Shown in pieces: positions 35,337 through 44,182 of a stretch of DNA of 50,417 bases. Both the position numbers and the translations under genes were made by a program. The notes under the pieces are model-generated. The model was given only the letters and a program-made list of their open reading frames with translations. It had not been told where the DNA came from and did not search any database. This DNA is from Paraburkholderia haematera (GTDB taxonomy: Bacteria; Pseudomonadota; Gammaproteobacteria; Burkholderiales; Burkholderiaceae), in the NCBI RefSeq assembly GCF_905220975.1, contig NZ_CAJNBK010000036.1, positions 1 to 50,417 on the forward strand. The letters are read 5' to 3'. The number at the start of each line of letters is the position of its first letter. Within the stretch, counting starts at the first letter, position 1.

Positions 35337-36296
35337 ATGAATGCACAGGCGACGCGACGGGTGGGCATCGTCGGCGGAGGCAGTATCGGCATTGCGTTCG
35401 CCGTGGTGTTCGCGCGGGCCGGCTGGCACGTGCGCCTGTTCGATCCAGCGGCCGAGCGGCGTGAATTTGCGCCGGCGGAAATCATGCAACGGCTTGTCGA
35501 GTTGGCGCGCTTCGGTCTGCTCGACGAAGCCACCCACGATGTGGCCGCGCGCGTCGACATCGTGGCGACTTTGGACGCGGCAGCAGCTAACGCCGATCTC
35601 GTGCAGGAATGCGCACCGGAGCGCGAAGAGATCAAACGCGAGTTGTTTATCGAACTCGATCGCGCTGCGCCGCCGCACGCGATTCTGGCGAGCGCGTCGT
35701 CGTTTCTTGCGACGTCACGCTTTGTGGATGAAACGCTGCCGGGACGTGGCCGCTGTCTGGTCGCCCATCCTGGCAATCCGCCCTATCTGATTCCGGTCGT
35801 CGAAATCGTGCCCGCGCCCTTTACCGATGACGAGGCCGTTACCCGTGCAATTGACCTCTTCTCCGAAGCCGGCCTTCAACCGGTGCGCGTCGCGAGAGAA
35901 GTAGAAGGCTTCATCTTCAACCGGCTGCAAGGCGCGCTATTGCGCGAAGCGTATTGCCTCGTGCGTGATGGCGTTGCTTCTGTGGACGACGTCGATACGG
36001 TAGTACGCGAAGGGTTGGGGTTGCGCTGGTCGGTGATCGGACCGTTCGAAACCGTTGATCTGAATACCCGCGGCGGCATCGCCTCGCATGCGCAGAAGAT
36101 GGGACCGTCGTATGCACGCATGGGCGCAGAGCGCGGCCAGAACGATCCGTGGACGCCGGAGCTCATCGCCGGCGTTGAAGCAGCGCGCCGCAGTGCGTTG
36201 CCGCTCGAACAGTGGGAAGAACGCGTTGCGTGGCGCGACCGCGCGCTGATGAGGCTGACCCGCTATCGCAAGGACTCCGCACAAAACGATTCATAA
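35337..36296 (+). CDS. 3-hydroxyacyl-CoA dehydrogenase family, lambda-crystallin/gulonate dehydrogenase-like
   Basis: A 319-residue NAD enzyme. The Rossmann motif is VGIVGGGSIGIAFA. The segment ASASSFLATS and then HPGNPPYLIPVVEIVPAPFT resemble the lambda-crystallin/L-gulonate 3-dehydrogenase group rather than fatty acid oxidation enzymes. The C-terminal domain has EGFIFNRLQGALLREAYCLV. The substrate is therefore probably a small hydroxy acid rather than an acyl-CoA. The ATG at 35337 is two bases after the SDR stop. Confidence 0.88.
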   Translation: MNAQATRRVGIVGGGSIGIAFAVVFARAGWHVRLFDPAAERREFAPAEIMQRLVELARFGLLDEATHDVAARVDIVATLDAAAANADLVQECAPEREEIKRELFIELDRAAPPHAILASASSFLATSRFVDETLPGRGRCLVAHPGNPPYLIPVVEIVPAPFTDDEAVTRAIDLFSEAGLQPVRVAREVEGFIFNRLQGALLREAYCLVRDGVASVDDVDTVVREGLGLRWSVIGPFETVDLNTRGGIASHAQKMGPSYARMGAERGQNDPWTPELIAGVEAARRSALPLEQWEERVAWRDRALMRLTRYRKDSAQNDS

Positions 36297-36391
36297 GCAA
36301 CGCCCGACATTACCCACTATCACCCGCCGTATCCGTCGTACTCGCCGCATGACCCGATAAATACTATTCGACCAACACCAGAGACAGTCAC

Positions 36392-37720
36392 ATGCAGAAA
36401 ATCACCGCTTTCTTCACGGAACTGATGCGCAAGTATCTGCCCGATCCATTCGTCTTCGCCATCGGCCTCACCCTGCTCACGATGATTCTCGCCGTGCTCG
36501 TTCAGGGTCAGGCCGTCAGCGCACTCGCCCTGAGTTGGGGCAAAGGCTTCTGGGCGCTGCTCGCGTTCACGACCCAAATGGCGGTGATTCTCGCGATGGG
36601 CTACGTGCTCGCCACCGCACCGCTCACCGAACGCTTTCTCGATCGGCTCGTCGCACGGGTGCACGATCCGCGCATGGCGGTGATCGTCGCGACGCTGGTC
36701 GGCGGTATCGGTAGCTATCTGAACTGGGGCTTCGGTCTGGTGATCGGCGGGATCGTGGCGCGTAAGCTGGCGATGAGCATCAAGGGCGTGCATTACCCGC
36801 TGATCATTGCGTCGGCGTATAGCGGCTTCACGATGTACGGTCTCGGTTTGTCGGCCAGTATTCCGGTGCTGATCTCCACGAAGGGTCATCCGATGGAAGC
36901 GCAGATGGGTGTGATTCCGCTGACGGAAACGATTTTCTCGCCGGCGATGCTGATCACGAGCCTTGTCGTCATCATCACGCTGCCGCTGCTGAATGCCTGG
37001 CTGCATCCCAAGGCGGGCCAGCCAGTCACGGAGATCGACCGCGCGCTGTACGACGCGCCCAGAACCGCGGCACCTGCAGTGGATATCGACGAAAGCAACA
37101 CGCTCGCTAATCGCCTGAATAACAGCCACCTGCTGAGCTACCTGATCGGCGCAATCGGCGTGGTCTACGTGGTGCTGTACTTCCACGGTGGCGGTTCGAT
37201 GGACCTGAACCTGATCAACTTCATCATTCTGTTTCTCGGCATCATTCTGCTTGGCACACCGATTCGCTATGTCGAAAAGCTGAACGAAGGCATTCGCACG
37301 ATCGGCGGCATCATTCTGCAGTATCCGTTTTATGCAGGCATCATGGCGATCATGGCATCGTCGGGTCTGGTCAACACGTTCTCGCATTTCTTCGTCAAGA
37401 TCGCGACGCCCGCGACGCTGCCGTTCTGGGGGTTGATCAGTTCGTTCTTCATCAACTTCTTCGCCCCGTCGGGCGGCGGTCACTGGGTGATTCAGGGACC
37501 GTTCATGATCGAGGCGGCCAAGTCGATCGGCGCCTCGGTGGGACATACCGCGACCGCCGTCATGCTCGGCAATGCATGGAACGATCTGGTGCAGCCGTTC
37601 TGGATTCTGCCGGCGCTCGCGCTGTCGAAGCTGAAACTGAAGGACATCATGGGCTATACGGTCATCATGATGTTCTGGATCGGTATTGTGTACACGGTGG
37701 CGATTCTCGCCTGGGGTTAA
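36392..37720 (+). CDS. Short-chain fatty acid transporter, AtoE-like
   Basis: A 442-residue membrane protein with ten or more hydrophobic helices, matching the AtoE family that imports short-chain fatty acids such as acetoacetate. Characteristic segments are RKYLPDPFVFAIGLT, GGIGSYLNWGFGLVIG and FFAPSGGGHWVIQGPFM near residue 350. Within the operon it provides a second transport route, besides the MHS protein, for a short carboxylate. It is separated from the dehydrogenase by about 95 bases, so it may have its own promoter. Confidence 0.92.
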   Translation: MQKITAFFTELMRKYLPDPFVFAIGLTLLTMILAVLVQGQAVSALALSWGKGFWALLAFTTQMAVILAMGYVLATAPLTERFLDRLVARVHDPRMAVIVATLVGGIGSYLNWGFGLVIGGIVARKLAMSIKGVHYPLIIASAYSGFTMYGLGLSASIPVLISTKGHPMEAQMGVIPLTETIFSPAMLITSLVVIITLPLLNAWLHPKAGQPVTEIDRALYDAPRTAAPAVDIDESNTLANRLNNSHLLSYLIGAIGVVYVVLYFHGGGSMDLNLINFIILFLGIILLGTPIRYVEKLNEGIRTIGGIILQYPFYAGIMAIMASSGLVNTFSHFFVKIATPATLPFWGLISSFFINFFAPSGGGHWVIQGPFMIEAAKSIGASVGHTATAVMLGNAWNDLVQPFWILPALALSKLKLKDIMGYTVIMMFWIGIVYTVAILAWG

Positions 37721-37730
37721 GCAAACATCC

Positions 37731-37748
37731 GGCCGCCGCAGGGCGGCC
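37731..37748. terminator. GC-rich hairpin between transporter and isomerase gene
   Basis: GGCCGCC and GGCGGCC arms flank a GCAG loop, 10 bases after the AtoE-like stop. There is no U-run, so it could attenuate transcription or stabilise the mRNA end. Confidence 0.45.
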
Positions 37749-37768
37749 TATTCGATGGAGGTGTTCGA

Positions 37769-38053
37769 ATGCTGTATCTCGTTCATATGCAGGTTCAGAT
37801 TCCTGCCGACGCCGACAAGGCGCTCACCGATCGCCTGAAGGCTGAGGAGAAGGCGTTCTCGCAGAAGCTGCAACATGAGGGCAAGTGGCGCCATCTGTGG
37901 CGCGTGGCCGGTCAGTACGCGAACTACAGCGTGTTCGACGTCGAATCGAACGACGAACTGCATACGCTGCTTAGTTCGCTGCCGCTGTATCCGTACATGG
38001 CTGTCAACGTCACGCCGCTCGCGCAGCATCCGTCCGCGATCGCGCCGAACTAA
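37769..38053 (+). CDS. Muconolactone delta-isomerase-like protein
   Basis: A 94-residue protein, the normal size for CatC. It starts MLYLVHMQVQIPADAD and contains EEKAFSQKLQHEGKWRHLWRVAGQYANYSVFDV and LSSLPLYPYM, the CatC signature pattern. CatC isomerises muconolactone to a beta-ketoadipate enol-lactone. No other catechol genes (catA, catB) are here, so it probably acts on a different lactone or serves as a binding protein. GGAGG precedes the ATG. Confidence 0.85.
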   Translation: MLYLVHMQVQIPADADKALTDRLKAEEKAFSQKLQHEGKWRHLWRVAGQYANYSVFDVESNDELHTLLSSLPLYPYMAVNVTPLAQHPSAIAPN

Positions 38054-38063
38054 AGGAACGCGC

Positions 38064-38360
38064 ATGCCCTATATCATCGAAACGTTCGACAAACCTGGCC
38101 ACGCCGACGTGCGCACGCGTGAGCGCGAGACGCACCTGGCGTTTCTGGAAAAGAACAAGGCACTGCTGCTCGCCTGCGGCGCGAAGTTAAACGAGGACGA
38201 CAGCGGCGCGGGCGGCGGTGTGTATGTCGTCGATCTGGAAACGCGCGAGGAAGCCGAAAAGTTTATTGCCGCCGATCCGTTTTCTCTGGTCGACCTGTTC
38301 GAGCGTGTGACGATCACACGCTGGCGCAAGGCGTATTTTGATGGCGAGTGCTGTCTTTAA
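38064..38360 (+). CDS. YciI-like protein
   Basis: A 98-residue ferredoxin-like fold protein of the YciI family. It starts MPYIIETFDKPGH and has RERETHLAFLEKNKALLLACG and AEKFIAADPFSLVDLFERVTI. The conserved His in THLAFL fits the family's His/Asp site. AAGGA lies six bases before the ATG, 10 bases after the isomerase-like gene. YciI proteins are small lyase- or dehydrochlorinase-like enzymes of mostly unknown role. It closes the catabolic operon. Confidence 0.85.
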   Translation: MPYIIETFDKPGHADVRTRERETHLAFLEKNKALLLACGAKLNEDDSGAGGGVYVVDLETREEAEKFIAADPFSLVDLFERVTITRWRKAYFDGECCL

Positions 38361-38377
38361 GCTAAGCGGTCAGGGCC

Positions 38378-38403
38378 AAGCCCGCCGTCAGTCGCACGGG
38401 CTT
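38378..38403. terminator. Hairpin between convergent genes
   Basis: AAGCCCG and CGGGCTT arms with a 12-base loop lie between the convergent stops of the YciI-like gene and the dihydroxyacetone kinase gene. A bidirectional terminator is likely, with only a weak T-run. Confidence 0.5.
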
Positions 38404-38466
38404 CTGCATTCCTTTGCTGCGGTTCTCGGTTGGCGCTTGGCCACTCGCGGTTGGCGGGTCCGCCGT

Positions 38467-40173
38467 TCAATCAGCCAGCGCCGCGCGAATCGCAGCGAGC
38501 CACAGCGCCACGGCATGTGCACCAGGGTCCGCGTGACCGAGCGCGCGATCGCCAACATAACTCGACCGACCTCGCCGTGGATGCATCGACGCTGTGTGCG
38601 CCGCGCCTTCAGTCGCTGCATCGACCACGGCTTTCAATGCCGCGTCGATCCCGCGTTCTGAATTTGCGAGCGCGGCTTGCAACGCATCGGCGGCAGGTTT
38701 CAGCGCATCGACCATCGTGCGATCGCCCGGATGTGCGCCGCCTAACTCCATCAATCCGGTGACGCCCTCGCTGAACGCCGCCGACCAGGCCCTTGCCGAC
38801 GATCCACCTGCTTGCTCGAGCGCGACCGCGCCGCGCAACAACATCACCGCGTAAAGCGGTCCCGAGGTACCACCGACCACGCGCCGAACCGTTGCGGACA
38901 TGCTGCGCAATACGGCACCCGGCGTCGATTCCGCAGGGTAAGCATCGAGTTCATGGAGAATGCCGTGCGCCCCGCGCGACAGGCTGATGCCGAGGTCGCC
39001 ATCGCCGACGCGTTGATCCATGTCGGTCAAGATCGGCTCGGCTTCGAGCAGGCACGCGCACACGGCTTCGATCACGCGACGCAAAGTCGCTTCTCGCGTA
39101 AGCGTCGCGCTGTTTGTACGATCCGGTGTGGCGGGTGTGGGCCGCACGCAAACCTGCGCGACGCGACCGCTCAATGCGGGCCATGCGGTGGTGTGCGCGG
39201 CGGCGTCGAGCCAGCCGAGCCGCTCGTCGTCCACGCGCAGCAGTGTCAGCGAGACGCCCGCCATCTCGAGCGCACTCAGGAACGTGCCGGACCATGCACG
39301 CTCCACATGGATGCCGCGTGCCGCCAGATAACGAAGTGCGGAGCCGGCCACGATGCTCAATTCGCTCGATGGCGTGCCGCCGAGATTGTTCACCAGCAAC
39401 GCCACCCGCGCACCCGATTGCAACGACAGGTCGCCGACGATCTTCGCCAGCAGCCTTTCGACGATCGCGTTGGCCGGTTCCATCGCGCCACGCTCCACAC
39501 CGGGTTCGCCGTGAATGCCGAGACCCCATTCGATTTCGCCATCAGCCAGCTCGAACCCCGGCTTGCCCGCAGCCGGCACTGTGCATGGCGTGAGTGCGAC
39601 ACCCATTGTGCCGAGCGAGGCCGCTACGTCGCGAGCAATCCGCGCAACCTCGGCCAATGGACGTCCCGCTGCGGCAGCCGCGCCGGCAATCTTGTGAACC
39701 AGCACAGTCCCCGCGAGCCCGCGGCGGCCCGCATGGTCACCGCTCGCAGCCAGGGCGACGTCGTCTGCGACGATGACCATTTCTGTGGGGATACCCTCGG
39801 CACGTGCAATTTCGGCAGCGAGGCCGAAGTTGAAGCGGTCGCCCGTATAGTTCTTCACGATCAGCAGAGCACCCGCAGCGCCGGCTACTGCGCGAATCGC
39901 GTCGAGCACGGCATCCGTGGAGGGTGACGTGAACACCTCGCCCGCTACCGCGGCGCTTAGCATGCCGTGACCTACATAGCCGCCGTGAGCCGGTTCGTGG
40001 CCCGAGCCGCCACCCGAGATCAGCGCAACGTCCCCGCGTGCGGCAACGGCGTCGGCATCGGCGCGCACGACGATCGTGCTGCCTTGCAACAAGGAGAGAT
40101 TGGGATTGAGCGCCGCGAGTCCGTCGAGCATGTCCGGGACAACCACGGAGACGTCATTGATGAGTTTCTTCAT
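38467..40173 (-). CDS. ATP-dependent dihydroxyacetone kinase, single-chain DhaK-DhaL
   Basis: A 568-residue fusion. Residues 1-330 are the DhaK domain, with GGGSGHEP (54-61) and the substrate-binding His221 in HGEPGVER. Residues about 360-568 are the DhaL domain, with the Mg-ATP acids in DMDQRVGDGDLG and GGTSGPLY. Single-chain forms use ATP rather than the PTS. It phosphorylates dihydroxyacetone or a related triose or keto sugar. The gene stands alone, convergent with the catabolic operon, and no glycerol dehydrogenase is nearby. Confidence 0.94.
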   Translation of the reverse strand: MKKLINDVSVVVPDMLDGLAALNPNLSLLQGSTIVVRADADAVAARGDVALISGGGSGHEPAHGGYVGHGMLSAAVAGEVFTSPSTDAVLDAIRAVAGAAGALLIVKNYTGDRFNFGLAAEIARAEGIPTEMVIVADDVALAASGDHAGRRGLAGTVLVHKIAGAAAAAGRPLAEVARIARDVAASLGTMGVALTPCTVPAAGKPGFELADGEIEWGLGIHGEPGVERGAMEPANAIVERLLAKIVGDLSLQSGARVALLVNNLGGTPSSELSIVAGSALRYLAARGIHVERAWSGTFLSALEMAGVSLTLLRVDDERLGWLDAAAHTTAWPALSGRVAQVCVRPTPATPDRTNSATLTREATLRRVIEAVCACLLEAEPILTDMDQRVGDGDLGISLSRGAHGILHELDAYPAESTPGAVLRSMSATVRRVVGGTSGPLYAVMLLRGAVALEQAGGSSARAWSAAFSEGVTGLMELGGAHPGDRTMVDALKPAADALQAALANSERGIDAALKAVVDAATEGAAHTASMHPRRGRSSYVGDRALGHADPGAHAVALWLAAIRAALAD

Positions 40174-40478
40174 TGCGTCAGCTTCCTTTCAAGCTGCCGG
40201 CCCTGTGTTGCAAGCTCACGGCAGTTTATGCAGTTGCGAGACCTGGAGGCTTAACTGTACCGCGCATCAGGAAAGTGCGACGTGAAGCAGCGACCGTGAA
40301 CGCGCAAAAGCATCAGCGAACGAGCCGGACTCTGGAGAAATAGAAGCGATACGGGGAGAGAGACTGACGGACCAGCCACACGATGACGATGTGCGCCGAT
40401 GACGATGTGCGCCGATATGATGCTGGAACATGACAGTAGACGAAAGCGGAGCCGCTTTCGTCTACGTCACTTTTGCGT
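40174..40478. other. Intergenic region between DHA kinase and tRNA-Val
   Basis: No gene is present in these 305 bases. It contains a 16-bp unit (cgatgacgatgtgcgc) repeated twice in tandem at 40381-40412, and the strong hairpin at 40436-40465. The kinase promoter should lie here. Confidence 0.5.
40436..40465. terminator. 14-bp perfect hairpin next to tRNA-Val
   Basis: GTAGACGAAAGCGG and its exact complement are separated by two bases, 13 bases past the tRNA-Val 3' end. It is well placed as the tRNA terminator, although no strong U-run follows on the minus strand. Confidence 0.6.
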
Positions 40479-40555
40479 TGGTAGGCTCGATTGGATTCGA
40501 ACCAACGACCCCCACCATGTCAAGGTGGTGCTCTAACCAACTGAGCTACGAGCCT
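40479..40555 (-). tRNA. tRNA-Val (anticodon GAC)
   Basis: The 77-nt minus-strand sequence AGGCTCGTAGCTCAG...CGAGCCTACCA forms a standard cloverleaf. The anticodon stem is CCACC/GGTGG, with loop TTGACAT giving GAC, and the T arm is TTGGTTCGAATCCAA. CCA is encoded. Confidence 0.95.
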
Positions 40556-40679
40556 TTAGAGGCGCGAATTATAGAGACTCCGCGCGCGTCGCACAAGCCC
40601 CGTACGGCAAGTATGTTCGCCCGCGCGTTTCCATCGGTTCGTCGCACAGTGAGCGGCGTGGTTCGTTGTTCAACTTTCT

Positions 40680-42170
40680 TCAGTTCGTCAAGGCCCACTC
40701 GGTCTGCGTATCGAGCGGAAAAACCGGCCGCTTCATGTGCTTGAATCTGAACAGCCCATAATCCGAACTCGTCACACCACGGCTATCGCACTCCACCAGC
40801 GCCGCAGCGATAGGGACAAAGACCGGGCGGCAATACATGCGTGATTTGAGCAGCAGGAAACGCGCACGGCGCGGATCGATGCCGACGCTCTCGAATACAC
40901 CGAGGTCCCATGGTTCGTGCGTACGCTCGGTCATCACGAGCTTGACCGTGCCGGTGTCGAGCACCGCCGCGCGCCCCATGAACGCGCGCTGGCCTGTATA
41001 GGTCGGGCCACTGATGACGTATTCGCCATCGGTCAGCGCGCGCACCACGCCGGTCACCGCAACCGGCGGCTTCGGCGTCACCGCGCGGCTTGTGACCTTG
41101 TTGCCGATCGTCACCGTCACCTTGCTGCCTACGCCCGCCGCCATCAGCGCCGCCACGGCTTGTGGATCGCACAACGGCCCGCTTACAACGCCTTCGAGCT
41201 TCTGCCTGAGCGCTTCCTCCAGCAGGTCCATCGTGTCGCACGTGCCGCCCGACATGCAGTTGTCGCCGTGATCGAGCAACAGCACCGGTTTGTCCGCGCC
41301 CTGCGCGAGTGCTGCGGCCTGCGCGACCGACTCCGCCAGCGGCTCGCTGCGATAAACGAAATCCTCGCGCTCGCGCCAGATCTGCCGCGCGATGCGCTCT
41401 GCCACGGCTTCGGCCTGCGCGCGCTCGCCGTTCGCCACCACCACCACGCTGATACATGGCGACGCGATATCGGCTAACGAGAAACCGGACAACACCGACA
41501 CCGCGAGCATCCCATCGGCCTCTGCTGCGCGAGCGGCCTCTACCGCACGCTTCATTGCACCTTCGGCCGTCGCGCTGCGCAGCGTATGCGCGAGCAGCGG
41601 CGGCTGGCGCCATGCGATCACCGGTTTCGCCTTACCGTGGATAAGATCGAATATCAGACGCGCCGCATGCGCGCCGGTCTCGTACATATCGACGTGCGGA
41701 TAGGTTTTGAAGCTGACGATCACATCGGCGTTGTCGATCATCTTCTGCGTGACGTTGCCATGCAGATCGAGTGCAACCGCAATCGGCGCGTTCGGCAGTG
41801 CGGCGCGCACGCGTTCGAGCAGATCGCCTTCACCGTCATTTGAATTCTCGGCAACCATCGCGCCATGCAGGTCGAGCATCACAGCATCGCAGCCTGTTGC
41901 GGCCGCAACGATCGCGTCGGAAATCGCGTCGTAAGCGGAGGCTTGGACCGGTCCGCTCGGATTCGCCGATGCGGAAATGGGCGTCACGATCGCGGCATGC
42001 TCGCGTGCGGCAGCGTCGATGAACGCAGCCATGGCCGTCTGCATACCCTCGTTTTCGTTGAACGCGTCTTCGCCGTAGCTCGGTCCGTTGCGGCCAAACG
42101 CGGCAAGCGGCGTGGCCACCGGCGAGAACGTGTTGGTCTCGTGGTTCATCCTTGCAATCAGGATCTTCAT
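40680..42170 (-). CDS. M81-family metallopeptidase (MlrC-like)
   Basis: A 496-residue protein of the MlrC family, first known from microcystin breakdown but widespread with unknown substrates. Motifs include MNHETNTFSP at the start, MLDLHGAMVAENSNDGEGD and DHGDNCMSGGTCD, which carry likely metal ligands. The start overlaps the stop of the M20 hydrolase (ATGA), so it is the last gene of the ABC transporter operon. It probably cleaves or modifies the imported amide-type compound. Confidence 0.92.
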   Translation of the reverse strand: MKILIARMNHETNTFSPVATPLAAFGRNGPSYGEDAFNENEGMQTAMAAFIDAAAREHAAIVTPISASANPSGPVQASAYDAISDAIVAAATGCDAVMLDLHGAMVAENSNDGEGDLLERVRAALPNAPIAVALDLHGNVTQKMIDNADVIVSFKTYPHVDMYETGAHAARLIFDLIHGKAKPVIAWRQPPLLAHTLRSATAEGAMKRAVEAARAAEADGMLAVSVLSGFSLADIASPCISVVVVANGERAQAEAVAERIARQIWREREDFVYRSEPLAESVAQAAALAQGADKPVLLLDHGDNCMSGGTCDTMDLLEEALRQKLEGVVSGPLCDPQAVAALMAAGVGSKVTVTIGNKVTSRAVTPKPPVAVTGVVRALTDGEYVISGPTYTGQRAFMGRAAVLDTGTVKLVMTERTHEPWDLGVFESVGIDPRRARFLLLKSRMYCRPVFVPIAAALVECDSRGVTSSDYGLFRFKHMKRPVFPLDTQTEWALTN

Positions 42171-43447
42171 GCTTCAGTGCTCCCCGCCGTTTGCGCGGCG
42201 TTCAGCATGGCCTGCAACAGGACGTTGCAGCCGGCTTCCAGGTGATCCGCGCGCGCGTCCTCGATTTCGTTGTGGCTGATGCCGTCCTTGCACGGCACAA
42301 AGATCATGGCTGCCGGTGCCACGCGCGCGAGATAAACCGCGTCGTGACCGGCGCCGCTGATGACGTCCATCGACGAAAAACCGAGTGTGTCCGCACCCTG
42401 CTGAACCGCTGCGACCAGCTCCGCCGCGAACGGCTGGGGTGGGAAATACACCACCTGGTCGACATCGACGGTAATGCCTGCCTTCTCACCCGCGACCGTG
42501 CAAACAGCGCGTAAGGCCGCATCCATCTCTGTCAGCGAAGCATCGTCAGCGGCGCGCAGATCGACCGTGAGGGTGACGCGGCCAGGAATCACGTTGCGTG
42601 AGTTCGGATGCACGTCGAGCCAACCGACCGTCCCACGTCCATGCGGCGCGTGATCGAGGGCAATGCGATTCACCGCGTGAATCAGATCCGCCGCGACGAG
42701 CAGCGCGTCGCGGCGCAGTGCCATCGGCGTGGGACCCGCGTGCGCTTCCATACCGTGCACCGTCACGTCGTACCAGCGCTGGCCTAACGCACCCTGTACG
42801 ACGCCAATCGTCGTGCCATGCGCCTCCAGCACGGGCCCTTGTTCGATGTGCGCTTCGAAATACGCACCGACCGCATGTGGCTTTCCGCTTTCGCCCGCGT
42901 AACCGATTGACGCGAGTGCGTCGCGCACCGAAATACCCTCGCGATCGCGTTGTTCGAGGGCATGCTCCAACGTGAACGCCCCAGCAAACACACCTGAGCC
43001 CATCATCACCGGCACAAACCGCGAGCCCTCTTCATTGGTCCATACCGCGACTTCCAACGGCGCGAGCGTCCGTACGTTGGCATCGGCCAGTGTGCGCAAT
43101 ACTTCGAGACCGGCCAGCACGCCGTAATTACCGTCGAACTTGCCGCCTGTGGGCTGCGTATCGATGTGGCTGCCGGTCATCACCGGCGGCAGGTCGTCAC
43201 GCAAACCCGCACGACGCGCGAAGATATTGCCGATCGCGTCGATCCGCACGCCGCAACCCATCTCCTTCGCCCACACGATAAAGAGGTCGCGAGCCTTGCG
43301 GTCCAACTCGGTCAACGCAAGCCGGCACACACCGCCTTTATCCGTCGCGCCGATTTGCGCGAGTTGCATGAGACTGTCCCAGAGACGCGTGCCGTCGACA
43401 CGCAGATCAGCAAGCGTTCCGACGGCTGTTGATTCATGACCTTGCAT
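42167..43447 (-). CDS. M20-family amidohydrolase (N-carbamoyl-amino acid hydrolase/allantoate amidohydrolase type)
   Basis: A 426-residue zinc hydrolase. Metal-binding and catalytic motifs are GSHIDTQPTGGKFDGNYG, WTNEEGSRFVP, AHIEQGPVLE and the C-terminal SGAGHDAVYLARV with ISHNEIED. This subfamily hydrolyses N-carbamoyl amino acids, allantoate or ureido acids. It follows livF by about 30 bases and overlaps the M81 gene. The pairing with a branched-chain-type importer suggests breakdown of an imported N-carbamoyl or N-acyl amino acid or a small peptide. Confidence 0.92.
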   Translation of the reverse strand: MQGHESTAVGTLADLRVDGTRLWDSLMQLAQIGATDKGGVCRLALTELDRKARDLFIVWAKEMGCGVRIDAIGNIFARRAGLRDDLPPVMTGSHIDTQPTGGKFDGNYGVLAGLEVLRTLADANVRTLAPLEVAVWTNEEGSRFVPVMMGSGVFAGAFTLEHALEQRDREGISVRDALASIGYAGESGKPHAVGAYFEAHIEQGPVLEAHGTTIGVVQGALGQRWYDVTVHGMEAHAGPTPMALRRDALLVAADLIHAVNRIALDHAPHGRGTVGWLDVHPNSRNVIPGRVTLTVDLRAADDASLTEMDAALRAVCTVAGEKAGITVDVDQVVYFPPQPFAAELVAAVQQGADTLGFSSMDVISGAGHDAVYLARVAPAAMIFVPCKDGISHNEIEDARADHLEAGCNVLLQAMLNAAQTAGSTEA

Positions 43448-43480
43448 CGATGCTTCCTCGTAATGAAGACAGTGTTTGCG

Positions 43481-44182
43481 TCAGACGACGCCGACGCCCA
43501 GATAACGGTCCTTGATCGAGTCGTCGGCGGCGAACGAAGCGTTGTCGCCTTCGTAGACGATCACGCCCTGTTCGATGATGTAGTGACGATCCGCGAGTTG
43601 TGTGCAGACTTCCAGATTCTGCTCGACCAGCAGAATCGCGACGCCCGCTTCTCGGATCAACTTGAGTTGCGCGACGATCTCTTCAACGATCACAGGCGCG
43701 AGACCTTCAACCGGTTCGTCGAGCATCAACAGGCGCGGATGATTCATCAACGCACGACCGATAGCGAGCATCTGCTGTTCGCCGCCGGAGAGTTGCGCAC
43801 CACCATTCGTACGCCGCTCTTTCAGGCGCGGGAAAATGCGGTAGATATCGGCGAGTTGCCATGGCGAATCCTTGCGCGCGCCGAGCTGCAGGTTTTCTTC
43901 TACGGTTAGCAGACGAAAGACGCCGCGATGTTCGGGCACGAAGCACACGCCGCGCGAGGCGATCCTGTGTGGCGGCATGCCGCTGATTGCCGTGCCGTTG
44001 AACGTCACCGTGCCGCGCTGCGGAGTGACAACACCGGCAATGGCCTTGAGCGTGGTCGACTTACCCGCGCCGTTACGGCCCAATAGCGTGATCGTCTCGC
44101 CGTCGTTGACTTGCAGGGACACACCTTGCAGGATGTGGCTCTTGCCGTAGAAGCCATGAATCTGCTGCACGTCGAGAATCAT
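43481..44182 (-). CDS. livF: ABC transporter ATPase, LivF-type
   Basis: A 233-residue ABC ATPase with Walker A GRNGAGKST, signature LSGGEQQ and Walker B LLMLDEPVEGLAP. It matches LivF of branched-chain amino acid or urea/amide importers. The ATG overlaps the livG stop by four bases. Confidence 0.94.
   Translation of the reverse strand: MILDVQQIHGFYGKSHILQGVSLQVNDGETITLLGRNGAGKSTTLKAIAGVVTPQRGTVTFNGTAISGMPPHRIASRGVCFVPEHRGVFRLLTVEENLQLGARKDSPWQLADIYRIFPRLKERRTNGGAQLSGGEQQMLAIGRALMNHPRLLMLDEPVEGLAPVIVEEIVAQLKLIREAGVAILLVEQNLEVCTQLADRHYIIEQGVIVYEGDNASFAADDSIKDRYLGVGVV

Noticed and set aside
36320..37546. 408-codon open frame on the minus strand
   Set aside because: It is antisense to the AtoE-like transporter and has the His/Arg/Asp-rich composition of an antisense frame.
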